Below, in pieces: positions 43,905 to 52,793 of a stretch of DNA of 64,000 bases (position 1 is the stretch's first letter; every line of letters starts with the position of its first letter). The stretch lies in NCBI RefSeq assembly GCF_001517625.2, contig NZ_LN999826.1:124001-188000 (forward strand), read 5' to 3'. This DNA comes from Clostridium sp. AT4. GTDB taxonomy: Bacteria > Bacillota > Clostridia > Lachnospirales > Lachnospiraceae. The notes beneath the pieces are model-generated. The model ran no database searches, was not told the DNA's origin, and saw only the letters and a list, made by a program, of their open reading frames with translations. The translations under genes were made by a program, and so were the position numbers.

Positions 43905-44108
43905 AGAAAAAGGTGCCCGGATTCCATGGGAAGTCCGGGATAATAGGGAAATGGGTGGAAAGCCCATGCGGTCCCGCCGCTGTAAAGGAAGAGTTACCGG
44001 ATGCAGAAAGCTGTTAAAATAGGAACAGGCTTTTGCGAAACGCCACTGCATGAATCTATGTGGGAAGGAGCCGGTGATGAGGATGCCTGAGCCAGAAGAC
44101 CTGCCTTT
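43905..44108 (+). promoter_or_regulatory. Cobalamin riboswitch
   Basis: The stretch shows the AdoCbl riboswitch landmarks in order: AGGTGCC at the start, AATAGGGAA, GGTGGAAAGCCC, GCGGTCCCGCCGCTGTAA, the B12-box GCCACTG, GTGGGAAGGAGCC, and GATGAGGATGCCTGAGCCAGAAGACCTGCC. It lies upstream of cbiMNQO, so cobalamin binding should shut off cobalt uptake. Confidence 0.93.
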
Positions 44109-44200
44109 TTCGGCGTGATTATAAAGGCTGCGGAGCACAGCTTTTTATAATAGATACCCTGAAAAGGGAGGAAGGCGGAGCATCCGCTTTCTTATCATGT

Positions 44201-44249
44201 CTGTTTGGATCACGTAGAAACTATGTGGCAAACAGGCTTTTTTACTTTT
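44201..44249 (+). terminator. Expression-platform terminator of the cobalamin riboswitch
   Basis: An arm starting CTGTTTGGATCACGTAG (44201) pairs with CTATGTGGCAAACAG (ending 44235), followed by GCTTTTTTACTTTT. It ends 20 bp before cbiM, well placed for regulated termination. Confidence 0.8.
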
Positions 44250-44268
44250 AAGAAGGGAGCATACATCA

Positions 44269-45015
44269 ATGAATGTAAGAAAAAAAGGAACTGCCATGCT
44301 GGCCTGGGGAATCCTCTTCAGTTTTGCAGCGGCGTCACCGGCATATGCCATGCACATTATGGAGGGATATCTTCCGATGGGGTACTGTATTGCCTGGGGG
44401 GTAGTCTGCATTCCCTTTGTGGTATTGGGAGTGAAGCGGATCAACCGTCTGATAAAAGAGCACAGAAAGCTGCTTTTGATCTTTGCAATGGCAGGCGCCT
44501 ATGCCTTTGTGCTGTCTGCCCTGAAATTTCCAAGTGTGACCGGATCCTCCAGCCACCCAACGGGAACCGGTCTGGGAGCCATTCTCTTTGGCCCGACTCC
44601 CATGGCAGTGATCGGCTTTCTGGTGCTGATTTTTCAGGCGCTTTTGCTTGCACATGGAGGTTTGACAACGCTGGGAGCCAATACCTTCAGTATGGCGATT
44701 GCAGGTCCTGTTGTCAGCTGGGGCGTTTATAAGCTGGGCAGAAAAATAAAGCTGAATCAGAAGGTGGCTGTTTTTCTGGCAGCAGCCCTTGGAAATCTGT
44801 TTACATATTGTGTGACCAGTGTGCAGCTGGGACTGGCCCATCCTGCGGCAGACGGCGTATGGAGCGCTGTTGTACGGTTTTTGGGAATTTTTGCATTGAC
44901 ACAGATTCCGCTGGCAGTGATTGAAGGACTTCTGACGGTTGTGATATTGATCGGTCTGCAGACTTATGCAGGTCCGGAACTTCGAGAGCTTGGATTTGGG
45001 GAGGAGAATCGATAA
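44269..45015 (+). CDS. cbiM: Cobalt ECF transporter S component CbiM
   Basis: The 248-residue integral membrane protein is the metal-binding subunit of the Co2+ ECF transporter. After a signal-like N-terminus the mature part begins MHIMEGYLP, whose N-terminal Met-His binds cobalt after processing. [14 protein letters not shown] and [15 protein letters not shown] are conserved CbiM segments. It is the first gene after the cobalamin riboswitch. Confidence 0.95.
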   Translation: MNVRKKGTAMLAWGILFSFAAASPAYAMHIMEGYLPMGYCIAWGVVCIPFVVLGVKRINRLIKEHRKLLLIFAMAGAYAFVLSALKFPSVTGSSSHPTGTGLGAILFGPTPMAVIGFLVLIFQALLLAHGGLTTLGANTFSMAIAGPVVSWGVYKLGRKIKLNQKVAVFLAAALGNLFTYCVTSVQLGLAHPAADGVWSAVVRFLGIFALTQIPLAVIEGLLTVVILIGLQTYAGPELRELGFGEENR

Positions 45016-45344
45016 TGAAGAAACCAATGTGGATCGCAGGTCTTTTGGTGGCTTGCGTAATATTGACAATTGTCCCGTTTATAGCTGCTCCCAAGGATGC
45101 GGGATTTGGAGGAGCCGATGATGCAGCCGGCGAACTGGTAGGTGAGATCGATCCCGAATATGAGCCATGGGCAGAGCCTGTTCTGGAACGGATTTTAGGA
45201 GGAGAACTTCCGGGAGAAACGGAAAGCCTGCTGTTCTGTCTTCAGGCAGCTTTGGGATCTGGCGTGATCTGCTATGGATTTGGATATCTGGTGGCAAGAA
45301 AGAAATACAGTACAAACGATACAGAGGAAAGACAGGAGAACTAA
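45015..45344 (+). CDS. cbiN: Cobalt ECF transporter auxiliary subunit CbiN
   Basis: The 109-residue protein has two transmembrane helices around an extracytoplasmic loop with FGGADDAAGELVGEIDPEYEPW, the CbiN signature. CbiN helps CbiM take up Co2+. It starts in a 1-nt overlap (TAATG) with cbiM. Confidence 0.93.
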   Translation: MKKPMWIAGLLVACVILTIVPFIAAPKDAGFGGADDAAGELVGEIDPEYEPWAEPVLERILGGELPGETESLLFCLQAALGSGVICYGFGYLVARKKYSTNDTEERQEN

Positions 45345-45346
45345 TT

Positions 45347-46108
45347 ATGGCGCTGCATCACAGAAATCATTGTCATGGAAATCAGATTCTTTTGATGGAT
45401 CAATATGCCGTGTGCTCCCAAATGGCGTCATGGAACCCGGACTGGAAGATCATGCTGGGACTTATTTCGCTGTTGGGGTGTATTGGATCCAAAACGGGCC
45501 TGATTTCAGTGGCAGTGGGGCTGTGCATGGCAGTGCTTACCCATAAATGGGGAGGAGTGGAGTGGCCGGTTTACGGGAGAATGCTGACCATTCCTCTTTT
45601 CTTCGTTATCCTCAGCGGAGCTGTAATTGCACTGGATTTTACAAAGGAAGCCGTGATGGAAGCTGTTTTTGTGACGGTGAAAGTATTGACGGGAACGGCC
45701 TGTTTGTATATGATAAGTCTGACAACGCCTGTATATGAAGTGGTTGGAACTTTGAGAAGATGGCATCTGCCGGAAGTGATGCTGGAACTGATGATCTTAA
45801 TGTACCGCTTTTTGTTTGGCCTTTTAGAGCTTTATGAACAGATGAAGCAGAGTGCTCAGGCCAGGCTGGGGGATATCGGGATAAGACAGGGATACCGTTC
45901 ATTTTTTGGAATATGTGCCAATCTTCTGGTTCTGGCCTTTCGGCGGGCATCGGACAGCTTTAATGCCATGGAGGCAAGAAGCTATGACGGAGAACTGCGT
46001 TTTCTGGAAGAGAAAAAGCTGGTGACAGGAAGGCAGAGGCTGGGTATTGTTCTGTATGGAGTGCTTCTGGCAGCAGGGCTTTTGGCAGAGAGGATGTGGA
46101 GCATATGA
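45347..46108 (+). CDS. cbiQ: Cobalt ECF transporter T component CbiQ
   Basis: The 253-residue membrane protein couples the ATPase to the substrate subunit. The coupling helices carry the Ala-Arg-Gly-type motifs seen as QARLGDIG and EARSYDGE. The start at 45347 follows cbiN by 2 nt; a longer open frame upstream runs through cbiN and is false. It overlaps cbiO by ATGA. Confidence 0.9.
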   Translation: MALHHRNHCHGNQILLMDQYAVCSQMASWNPDWKIMLGLISLLGCIGSKTGLISVAVGLCMAVLTHKWGGVEWPVYGRMLTIPLFFVILSGAVIALDFTKEAVMEAVFVTVKVLTGTACLYMISLTTPVYEVVGTLRRWHLPEVMLELMILMYRFLFGLLELYEQMKQSAQARLGDIGIRQGYRSFFGICANLLVLAFRRASDSFNAMEARSYDGELRFLEEKKLVTGRQRLGIVLYGVLLAAGLLAERMWSI

Positions 46109-46938
46109 GGCAGACATCGATAAGCGGCACAGCACGGATGCTGGATCCGATTTTGGAGCTTCGCGGGGGCAGTGTGTATTATCCCGGGGGAAAGCAGGCA
46201 TTAAAACAGGTCAGTGCGGCCTTCTATCCGGGAGAAAAAACGGCTGTGATCGGGAATAACGGAGCAGGAAAATCTACGTTTTTCCAGACTCTTAACCGGC
46301 TTGTACCTCTGGATGAGGGAGAGCTTTACTGTCACGGAAGGCTCTGTACAGGCAGCAGGAAGGATATTTTGGAGCTGAGAAAGTGTGTGGGAATCGTATT
46401 TCAGGATCCGGACCGGCAGATCATCGCTTCGACCGTAGAGGGGGAAATTTCCTTTGGACTCTTTAATCTGGGCTATTCAGAGGATAAAATCCGCTATCTG
46501 ACTGAACAGATCATCCAGCGGATGGGGCTTACTCACCTTGCCCATCGTCCGCCTCATTTTTTAAGCGGAGGGGAAAAGAAACAGGTCAGTATTTCCGGTG
46601 TTGTGGTAATGAAGCCAGAAATCCTGCTGTTTGATGAACCTACTGCCAGTCTTGACTGGAAAAATACGCAGCTTTTTAAGGAACAGCTTAAGAAACTGGA
46701 GCAGGAGCAGATCACACAGGTCATTTCCACCCATGACATGGATTTTGTGTGGGAATGGGCAGACCGTGTTCTGGTGTTTTCAGAGGGAGAACTTTTGGTA
46801 GATGATCGTCCGGAGCATATATTTGGGGATGAGGAGCTGCTTAAAAGGGCTTCTCTCAGGCAGCCTGTTTTATATCAGCTGCCGGGGCATCCAAAGACCA
46901 TAGAGGAATGGAAACAGTTACAGGAAAAGGAAGGATAA
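46105..46938 (+). CDS. cbiO: Cobalt ECF transporter ATPase CbiO
   Basis: The 277-residue ABC ATPase powers cobalt import: Walker A GNNGAGKST, Q-loop FQDPDRQI, signature LSGGEKKQ, Walker B ILLFDEPTASLD and the switch STHDMDF. I place the start at 46105, inside the cbiQ stop overlap, with GAGAGG nine bases ahead; the ATG at 46096 abuts that site. Confidence 0.93.
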   Translation: MRQTSISGTARMLDPILELRGGSVYYPGGKQALKQVSAAFYPGEKTAVIGNNGAGKSTFFQTLNRLVPLDEGELYCHGRLCTGSRKDILELRKCVGIVFQDPDRQIIASTVEGEISFGLFNLGYSEDKIRYLTEQIIQRMGLTHLAHRPPHFLSGGEKKQVSISGVVVMKPEILLFDEPTASLDWKNTQLFKEQLKKLEQEQITQVISTHDMDFVWEWADRVLVFSEGELLVDDRPEHIFGDEELLKRASLRQPVLYQLPGHPKTIEEWKQLQEKEG

Positions 46939-46943
46939 GAGGG

Positions 46944-47441
46944 ATGAAAGAGATACAGATCAGACAGGCAGTGATAGAGGATTTAGAGCAGGTGGCAGCA
47001 GTAGAGGCGCGCTGTTTTCCGGCAGCAGAGGCAGCGGATGAAAAAAGTCTGAAGGAGAGGCTTGAAGCATTTCCCGGCAGTTTTTTAGTGGCAGAGTGTG
47101 AGGGAAGGATCGCAGGGTTTATTAATGGGGCGGCAACAAATGAAAGAACCATTGCGGATGAAATGTTTGAGGATGTATCTCTTCATGATCCCAGGGGAGC
47201 ATACCAGAGTATCTTTGGTCTGGATGTGGATGAAGATTTCCGCCATCAGGGACTGGCAGGCCGTTTGATGAAGGCTTTGATCGAAAAGGCGGAGAGTGAG
47301 GGCAGAAAAGGCCTGATCCTTACCTGTAAGGAGCATTTGATCGGTTTTTATGAACAGTTTGGATACTGCAGCATGGGCGTGTCGAAATCGGTCCATGGCG
47401 GAGCCGTGTGGTACGATATGATATTGGAGTTTAGCCGATGA
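46944..47441 (+). CDS. GNAT family N-acetyltransferase
   Basis: The 165-residue enzyme has the acetyl-CoA-binding GNAT motif (VDEDFRHQGLAGRLMKAL) and FYEQFGY near the end. It resembles arylalkylamine or small-amine acetyltransferases. AAGGAAGGA lies eight bases before 46944. It sits 5 nt after cbiO and overlaps rlmH by ATGA, so it joins the two units, but nothing ties its substrate to cobalt. Confidence 0.87.
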   Translation: MKEIQIRQAVIEDLEQVAAVEARCFPAAEAADEKSLKERLEAFPGSFLVAECEGRIAGFINGAATNERTIADEMFEDVSLHDPRGAYQSIFGLDVDEDFRHQGLAGRLMKALIEKAESEGRKGLILTCKEHLIGFYEQFGYCSMGVSKSVHGGAVWYDMILEFSR

Positions 47442-47917
47442 AGATAACACTGATTACGGTAGGAAAGATAAAGGAACGCTTTTTTGAAGCTGCTATTGAG
47501 GAATACAGCAAGCGCTTAAGCCGTTACTGCAAGCTGGAAATCATCCAGGTGGCAGATGAAAAGACGCCGGACGGCGCCAGTGAAGCTTTAGAGCGGCAGA
47601 TCCGGGAAAAGGAAGGAGAGAGGATCCTTTCTCATATCCGGGATGGGGCATACGTTATAGCTCTTGCCATCCGGGGAAAGGAGCTTTCCAGTGAGGAGCT
47701 GGCTGCAAAGATTGCCAGGCTGGCAGTGGAGGGAAAAGGACAGCTGGTGTTTATCATCGGCGGTTCTCTGGGGCTTTCAGAGGCTGTGATGAAACGCTCA
47801 GACTATCATTTGAGCTTTTCGCCCATGACATTTCCTCACCAGCTGATGCGGGTGATCTTGTTGGAGCAGATTTACAGAAGCTTTCGGATCAACGCGGGGG
47901 AGCCTTATCACAAATAA
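47438..47917 (+). CDS. rlmH: 23S rRNA (pseudouridine-1915-N3)-methyltransferase
   Basis: The 159-residue SPOUT enzyme methylates pseudouridine 1915 in helix 69 of 23S rRNA. Family marks are ITVGKIKERFFEAAIEEYSKRLSRY at the start, the knot glycine loop FIIGGSLGLS and the end segment MTFPHQLMRVILLEQIYRSFRI with the usual PYHK terminus. It ends at a strong hairpin. Confidence 0.95.
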   Translation: MKITLITVGKIKERFFEAAIEEYSKRLSRYCKLEIIQVADEKTPDGASEALERQIREKEGERILSHIRDGAYVIALAIRGKELSSEELAAKIARLAVEGKGQLVFIIGGSLGLSEAVMKRSDYHLSFSPMTFPHQLMRVILLEQIYRSFRINAGEPYHK

Positions 47918-47928
47918 AGATTTGTCTG

Positions 47929-47975
47929 CAGGCCTGTTTTTACGGCAGAGTGATTCTGTCATAAAAACAGGCCTG
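47929..47975 (+). terminator. Terminator after rlmH
   Basis: CAGGCCTGTTTTTA pairs perfectly with TAAAAACAGGCCTG, followed by TTTCATATATTT. Confidence 0.8.
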
Positions 47976-48007
47976 TTTCATATATTTGAGATAAAGGGAG
48001 AGATGGT

Positions 48008-48979
48008 ATGGGAAAGAGAGAAGAAATCGCGGTTTTATTTCCGGGAACCTTGCGGGAGTTTATTGAGAGCTGTTCTCTGGATTTTGAATCCATGAGGGAG
48101 ATACGGCTGCGGGCGGGCCGTCCGGTGCTTTTGATGTATGGAAACAGGGAATATGGATTTACAGAAAAAGGAGAGCCGGTGGAACTGGAGCCGGACAATC
48201 AGAAGGGCCTTTTTACGCTTACAGAGCGACAGATCCGGGAGACTGCAGAGATCATGGGAGGTTTTTCCCTGTATGCGGCTCAGGAGGAGCTGCGCCAGGG
48301 ATTTTTTACCGTCCGTGGCGGACACCGGATCGGTGTGGCAGGAAGAACGGTGCTGAACCAGAGAGAGGTGGGAGTCTTAAAATCTATCTCCTCTTTAAAT
48401 GTCCGCGTCGCTCATGAGGTAAAGGGATGCGCGGATCAGATCATGCCTCTTTTATGTGAAAATGGGCTTTTTTTAAATACGGTAATCGTATCGCCGCCGG
48501 GATGCGGAAAAACGACCCTTCTTCGGGACATCATCCGTCAGCTGTCCAACGGCTGTCGGGAGAAAAGCACGGGAAGGCGTCTCTTTGGAATCACAGTCGG
48601 CGTGGTGGATGAGCGCTCGGAACTGGGGGCCTGCTTTCAGGGAGTCCCCCAAAATGATCTTGGAATGAGAACGGACATTCTGGATGGCTGTCCCAAGAGC
48701 CAGGGGATGATGATGCTGATCCGCTCCATGGCTCCGGCAGTAATAGCAGTGGATGAGATTGGCGGAAAAGAGGATATACGGGCTGTGGAATATATCCGAA
48801 GCTGCGGCTGCGGGTTAGCAGCTGCGGTTCACGGTGTATCCCTGAAAGAAGTAGAAAAACGGCCGGGGGTAGGGGAACTGTTTAAGGAAGGAACCTTTAA
48901 ACGCCTGATTTTTCTGGATCAGGCCGGGGGAGCAGGTCATATCTGTGCTGTGTACGATGGGGCAGGAAGGCTCCTGTAA
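48008..48979 (+). CDS. spoIIIAA: Stage III sporulation protein AA (ATPase)
   Basis: The 323-residue protein is a secretion-type ATPase of the mother-cell side of the feeding-tube (SpoIIIA-SpoIIQ) channel. Walker A is SPPGCGKTTLLRD; the Walker B region AVDEIGG follows, with GVVDERSELGACFQG typical of SpoIIIAA. AAAGGGAG precedes the ATG. It opens the eight-gene spoIIIA operon, transcribed in the mother cell under sigma-E in model species. Confidence 0.95.
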   Translation: MGKREEIAVLFPGTLREFIESCSLDFESMREIRLRAGRPVLLMYGNREYGFTEKGEPVELEPDNQKGLFTLTERQIRETAEIMGGFSLYAAQEELRQGFFTVRGGHRIGVAGRTVLNQREVGVLKSISSLNVRVAHEVKGCADQIMPLLCENGLFLNTVIVSPPGCGKTTLLRDIIRQLSNGCREKSTGRRLFGITVGVVDERSELGACFQGVPQNDLGMRTDILDGCPKSQGMMMLIRSMAPAVIAVDEIGGKEDIRAVEYIRSCGCGLAAAVHGVSLKEVEKRPGVGELFKEGTFKRLIFLDQAGGAGHICAVYDGAGRLL

Positions 48980-48992
48980 AGGAGGAGGGAGC

Positions 48993-49523
48993 ATGGTTAT
49001 AAAATGGGCCGGAATTGGGCTGGTACTGTTTTCCGGTACTGGCTGGGGAATGTGGATGGCCTGGAGATGGAGGGCCAGACTGGAGGCTCTGGAAACGCTT
49101 AGACAGATGATTTTTGGCTTAAAGGGTGAGATCACATACAGCAGAGCTCCGCTGGGGGAGGCTCTGGAGCGGGTAGGACGGCGGGAAAATGGATTCTTGG
49201 GCCGTTTATTTACAGGAGCGGCCAGGGAGATTGCCGCAAGCCGGGAGGAAACATTTTCTAAAATATGGGAGAAACAGGTGGAGCTTATAAAAAAGGGGCC
49301 TCAAGGGGAAATTCTGGACGAAAAAGATATAAAGCAGCTTGCCGGTCTGGGTGGACGTTTGGGATACTTGGATGTGGACATGCAGGAACGGACGCTGCTT
49401 CTTTATCTGGAGCAGCTGGAGCTTTCTATCAGCCGTCTGCGGGGGGAGATGAGGGAAAGATGCCGTCTGAGCACAGCTCTGGGAATGATGGGAAGCCTGC
49501 TTTTAGTGATTCTGATGTATTAG
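48993..49523 (+). CDS. spoIIIAB: Stage III sporulation protein AB
   Basis: The 176-residue membrane protein has an N-terminal helix (about 3-20) and a helical soluble part like GspF, then a C-terminal helix (MMGSLLLVILMY). AAAGGAGGAGGG sets the start at 48993; the longer frame overlaps spoIIIAA. Confidence 0.92.
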   Translation: MVIKWAGIGLVLFSGTGWGMWMAWRWRARLEALETLRQMIFGLKGEITYSRAPLGEALERVGRRENGFLGRLFTGAAREIAASREETFSKIWEKQVELIKKGPQGEILDEKDIKQLAGLGGRLGYLDVDMQERTLLLYLEQLELSISRLRGEMRERCRLSTALGMMGSLLLVILMY

Positions 49524-49549
49524 CTGCGACGGAGGAAAGGGGAGAAACG

Positions 49550-49744
49550 ATGGATGTAAATCTGATTTTCCGCATTGCGGCTGTGGGAATCCTGGTGTCT
49601 GTAATCTGCCAGGTACTAAAGCACAGCGGCCGGGATGAGCAGGCATTTCTCACCAGTCTGGCAGGTCTGGTTCTGGTACTGTTCTGGATGGTTCCCTACA
49701 TATATGATCTGTTTGAAACCATGAAACGTTTGTTTTTGCTGTAG
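49550..49744 (+). CDS. spoIIIAC: Stage III sporulation protein AC
   Basis: The 64-residue protein has two transmembrane helices and the family sequence IFRIAAVGILVSVICQVLKHSGRDEQ. The start at 49550 follows GGAGGAAAGGGG; the long upstream open frame is a shadow of spoIIIAB. Confidence 0.93.
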   Translation: MDVNLIFRIAAVGILVSVICQVLKHSGRDEQAFLTSLAGLVLVLFWMVPYIYDLFETMKRLFLL

Positions 49745-49752
49745 GAGGAGCC

Positions 49753-50139
49753 ATGAGTATTCTTACCATAGGGGCCGCCGGTATAACGGCAGTCCTTCTT
49801 GCCGTATGGCTGAAGGGAGTCCGGGCAGAGTATGCCCTTTATATGGTGCTGGGAGCACAGATACTCTTTATGATCTGCGGTACCGGACGTCTGGAGGTGA
49901 TTTTAGATGCCATGAGACGTCTGGAAGGATATATCAAAATTGATCCGGCCTATCTGGGTGCTCTTCTGAAAATGGTTGGGATCACATATGTGGCTGAGTT
50001 TGCCTCCGGAATCTGTAAGGATGCGGGCTACAGCGCTTTGGGAAATCAGATCGAGATTTTCGGAAAGCTGTCTATTCTTGGGGTAAGTATGCCTGTTTTT
50101 TTGGCTCTCTTTGAAATACTGGATCAGTTTATGGGATAG
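49753..50139 (+). CDS. spoIIIAD: Stage III sporulation protein AD
   Basis: The 128-residue membrane protein has four hydrophobic segments and the conserved GITYVAEFASGICKDAGYSALGNQIEIFGK stretch of SpoIIIAD. AGGAG precedes the ATG. It follows spoIIIAC by 8 nt. Confidence 0.93.
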   Translation: MSILTIGAAGITAVLLAVWLKGVRAEYALYMVLGAQILFMICGTGRLEVILDAMRRLEGYIKIDPAYLGALLKMVGITYVAEFASGICKDAGYSALGNQIEIFGKLSILGVSMPVFLALFEILDQFMG

Positions 50140-50186
50140 TATGGCAGAATACTGTGATTTTGCTGGATCGGGGAGGGAGAGCTGCT

Positions 50187-51437
50187 ATGGCACAGGGAAG
50201 AAAGGCAGTAAAATATGGACGAATCGGTATAAAACTGATAGTTTTTTTGATGGCTCTGTGGATAAGCGGCAGAGGGAGCACGATAACGGCGAGCGCTTTT
50301 TATGAAAAGGAAAATTTTGAAAATAATAAAGAGACAAGTGAAGAAATGGAGATTGGACAGGCTGCTCATGATATGGGGATTTCAGAGGAGCTGGAGCAGC
50401 TGCAGAAGTATCTTGATCGATCGTTGGGAGGAAAAAGCGGAACAGTGGATCTTTTATTTACGGATCTGATGAAGGCTTTTGCGTCAGGGAATCTGGGAGC
50501 GCTGGGAACAGCCATAAAAGAGGGATTCGGACAGCTTTTATTTTCACAGGTAAGGGAAGGAGCCGGGCTTTTGACTCAGGCAGCGGCTATTGGTCTTCTT
50601 GGAGCCATGTTTTCCGGGGCGGCTTCTGTTTTTAAAAACGGGCAGATCTCAGATACCGGATTTTATGTGGCATACCTTTTGCTGTTTGCCTGTCTGGCAG
50701 GCAGTTTTCTGACAAGTCTTTCCATTGCGGCAGAGGTTTTGGACCGGATTCTGGAGTTTATGGGTGTGCTGATACCGGCTTACTTTATGGCAGTGTCATT
50801 TTCAGGGGGGAGCATAACGGGAATCTGTATGTATGAGGCTATGATGGCGGCTGTCTTTTGTGTTCAGTGGCTGTCAAAGAGCGTATTTCTTACCGGAGTC
50901 AGAGTTTATGTGCTTCTGGTTTTGGGAAGCCATGTGATGAAGGAGCCGCTGCTGTCGAAAATGACCTCTTTGACAGAGCAGGCAGTGGAATGGGGCATAA
51001 AAACCATGTTTGGTCTGATCTTGGGCCTCCATGTGCTGGAAGCCATGGTTCTGCCCTATGCAGACAGTGTAGGACGTTCCGGCCTTTTAAAGCTGGCAGA
51101 GGCCGTTCCGGGGCTGGGAGCCGGTGCAGGAGCGGCGGCCCGGATGGTATTAGGTTCAGGTGTATTGATCAAAAATACCATGGGAGCCGCAGGTGTGACA
51201 GTTTTGGCACTCATTGCTTTTCTTCCGGCGGCAAAGCTTCTTACACTTGCACTGTTCTATCAGGCGGCAGGAGCCATCATGCAGCCGGTGTGTGATAAGA
51301 GAATGGTTTCCTGTGTGATCGGTGTTTCCAGGGGACACAGGCTGCTGCTGAAGATTGTTTTATATTCTCTGCTTCTGTTTGTGATCGCCATTGCTGTTAC
51401 CTGCAAGGCAGCGGATGTGGCCTATCTGTCTGCCTGA
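50187..51437 (+). CDS. spoIIIAE: Stage III sporulation protein AE
   Basis: The 416-residue polytopic membrane protein has a signal-like N-terminus (LIVFLMALWISG), an outside segment with EELEQLQKYL, and seven or more helices; AVPGLGAGAGAAARMVLGSG is family-typical. The start at 50187 has GGGAGGGAGA upstream. An in-frame GTG at 50154 lacks a site. Confidence 0.93.
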   Translation: MAQGRKAVKYGRIGIKLIVFLMALWISGRGSTITASAFYEKENFENNKETSEEMEIGQAAHDMGISEELEQLQKYLDRSLGGKSGTVDLLFTDLMKAFASGNLGALGTAIKEGFGQLLFSQVREGAGLLTQAAAIGLLGAMFSGAASVFKNGQISDTGFYVAYLLLFACLAGSFLTSLSIAAEVLDRILEFMGVLIPAYFMAVSFSGGSITGICMYEAMMAAVFCVQWLSKSVFLTGVRVYVLLVLGSHVMKEPLLSKMTSLTEQAVEWGIKTMFGLILGLHVLEAMVLPYADSVGRSGLLKLAEAVPGLGAGAGAAARMVLGSGVLIKNTMGAAGVTVLALIAFLPAAKLLTLALFYQAAGAIMQPVCDKRMVSCVIGVSRGHRLLLKIVLYSLLLFVIAIAVTCKAADVAYLSA

Positions 51438-51483
51438 CAGGACGGCATAGAAGGAGGGGAAGCAGAGATAAAAGGGAGGGGTT

Positions 51484-52206
51484 ATGGCGGAGGCTCTTTT
51501 AGGCTGGGCCAGAAATATTATTTACTATATGGTCTTTCTTTCACTGGCAGAGCACCTTTTGGCCGGAAGCTCCTATGGACGATATCTGCGTTTATTTGGA
51601 GGGCTGGTTCTTGTGCTTGTTGTATTGGGGCCTTTTGGCTCATTGGGGGATTGGGAAAAACAGGTAAGCAGTCTGTTTGATCAGTTTACGTTCAGACAGG
51701 AGTCACGGGAGCTTAAAAAAGAAATTTTTGGAATGGAAGAAAAGCGTCTGGCGGGCATAACGGGGCAGTACAGGGAAAATGTGGAAAAGGAGATAACAGC
51801 ATTGGTCAAGGCACAGGGAATTGTCTGCTCTCAGGTAAGCGTACAGATGGAGGAAAATAAGGAAAGTTCCTCCTACGGGAAGATTTTGGCAATTGAGATT
51901 GAAGTATCGGGGGAAGATTTTTTTGAACAGGAAGGTTTCGCACAAGAGGGGGCCGGACAGGAAGGTTCTGGACGGGAAAATATCCGGGCAGCCGGGCAGA
52001 TGCTTTTATCCCCTATATCAGAAGAACGTCCGGTGAGTATCGGCCGCATTGAAATCGGGGCGGGGGAGAAAAGAGAGGATAAGGAGGGTGTGAAGCAGGA
52101 GCTTTCAGAAAGGGAGAAGCAGGCGGCAGAGACGCTAAAAGGAAAGGTAGAAACGTATTATGGGCTGGAAGGAGAAGCTGTTAAAATTAAATGGAAAAAT
52201 GACTAG
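51484..52206 (+). CDS. spoIIIAF: Stage III sporulation protein AF
   Basis: The 240-residue protein has two N-terminal helices (about 12-55) and a soluble, Glu-rich C-terminal domain (about 100-240) ending VETYYGLEGEAVKIKW. GGGAGGGG precedes the ATG. It overlaps spoIIIAG by 47 nt. Confidence 0.9.
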   Translation: MAEALLGWARNIIYYMVFLSLAEHLLAGSSYGRYLRLFGGLVLVLVVLGPFGSLGDWEKQVSSLFDQFTFRQESRELKKEIFGMEEKRLAGITGQYRENVEKEITALVKAQGIVCSQVSVQMEENKESSSYGKILAIEIEVSGEDFFEQEGFAQEGAGQEGSGRENIRAAGQMLLSPISEERPVSIGRIEIGAGEKREDKEGVKQELSEREKQAAETLKGKVETYYGLEGEAVKIKWKND

Positions 52207-52777
52207 GGAAAAATGGCTGCTGTTTCTGCTTGCAGGTGTATTTCTCATGCTTTTATCCGTTCCGGGAGGAGAGAAAAAGACTGTAAAAGAAGATCGGCCG
52301 AAGAGCGGAGAACAGGCAGCGGGGACGGAAGAACACAGTTTGGTTTCATGGGATATCAGCAGCTCTTTTTCTTCACGCTCTTATGAAGAACGTTTGGAAA
52401 AGCGGATACGGGAACTGTTACGGTCTGTAGAGGGGGTTGGACAGGTGGATGTAATGGTAGTGTTAAAATCCACAGGCCAGAAGGTACTCAGGGTGGATCG
52501 TTCCGGCAGCAGCACGGTGACAAAGGAAACGGACTCTGCAGGCGGAAGCCGTGAAATTACAGAGAGCCAGTCGGAGGAAAGCACAGTCCTGCCTCAGTCC
52601 GGAGGCGGGTCAAACGGACCAGTGGTGGAAAAGGAATTATGTCCTGAAATTTCAGGAATCGTCATCAGCGCCGACGGAGGAGGGAGTCCGGAGGTCTGTT
52701 CGGAAATTTCCCAGGCAATGGAAGCATTATTGGGGCTTCCGGCACATAAGATTAAAGTATTAAAGAGGGTGGAATAA
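52160..52777 (+). CDS. spoIIIAG: Stage III sporulation protein AG
   Basis: The 205-residue protein has one N-terminal helix (LFLLAGVFLMLLSV) and a ring-building domain; SVEGVGQVDVMVVL and ISGIVISADGG are the conserved SpoIIIAG pieces. It forms a ring in the intermembrane channel. The start at 52160 gives the usual basic N-terminus; its ribosome site is spaced rather far, and ATG at 52199 is an alternative without a better site. Confidence 0.9.
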   Translation: MGWKEKLLKLNGKMTREKWLLFLLAGVFLMLLSVPGGEKKTVKEDRPKSGEQAAGTEEHSLVSWDISSSFSSRSYEERLEKRIRELLRSVEGVGQVDVMVVLKSTGQKVLRVDRSGSSTVTKETDSAGGSREITESQSEESTVLPQSGGGSNGPVVEKELCPEISGIVISADGGGSPEVCSEISQAMEALLGLPAHKIKVLKRVE

Positions 52778-52793
52778 AAAAGGAGTGCAGGAC

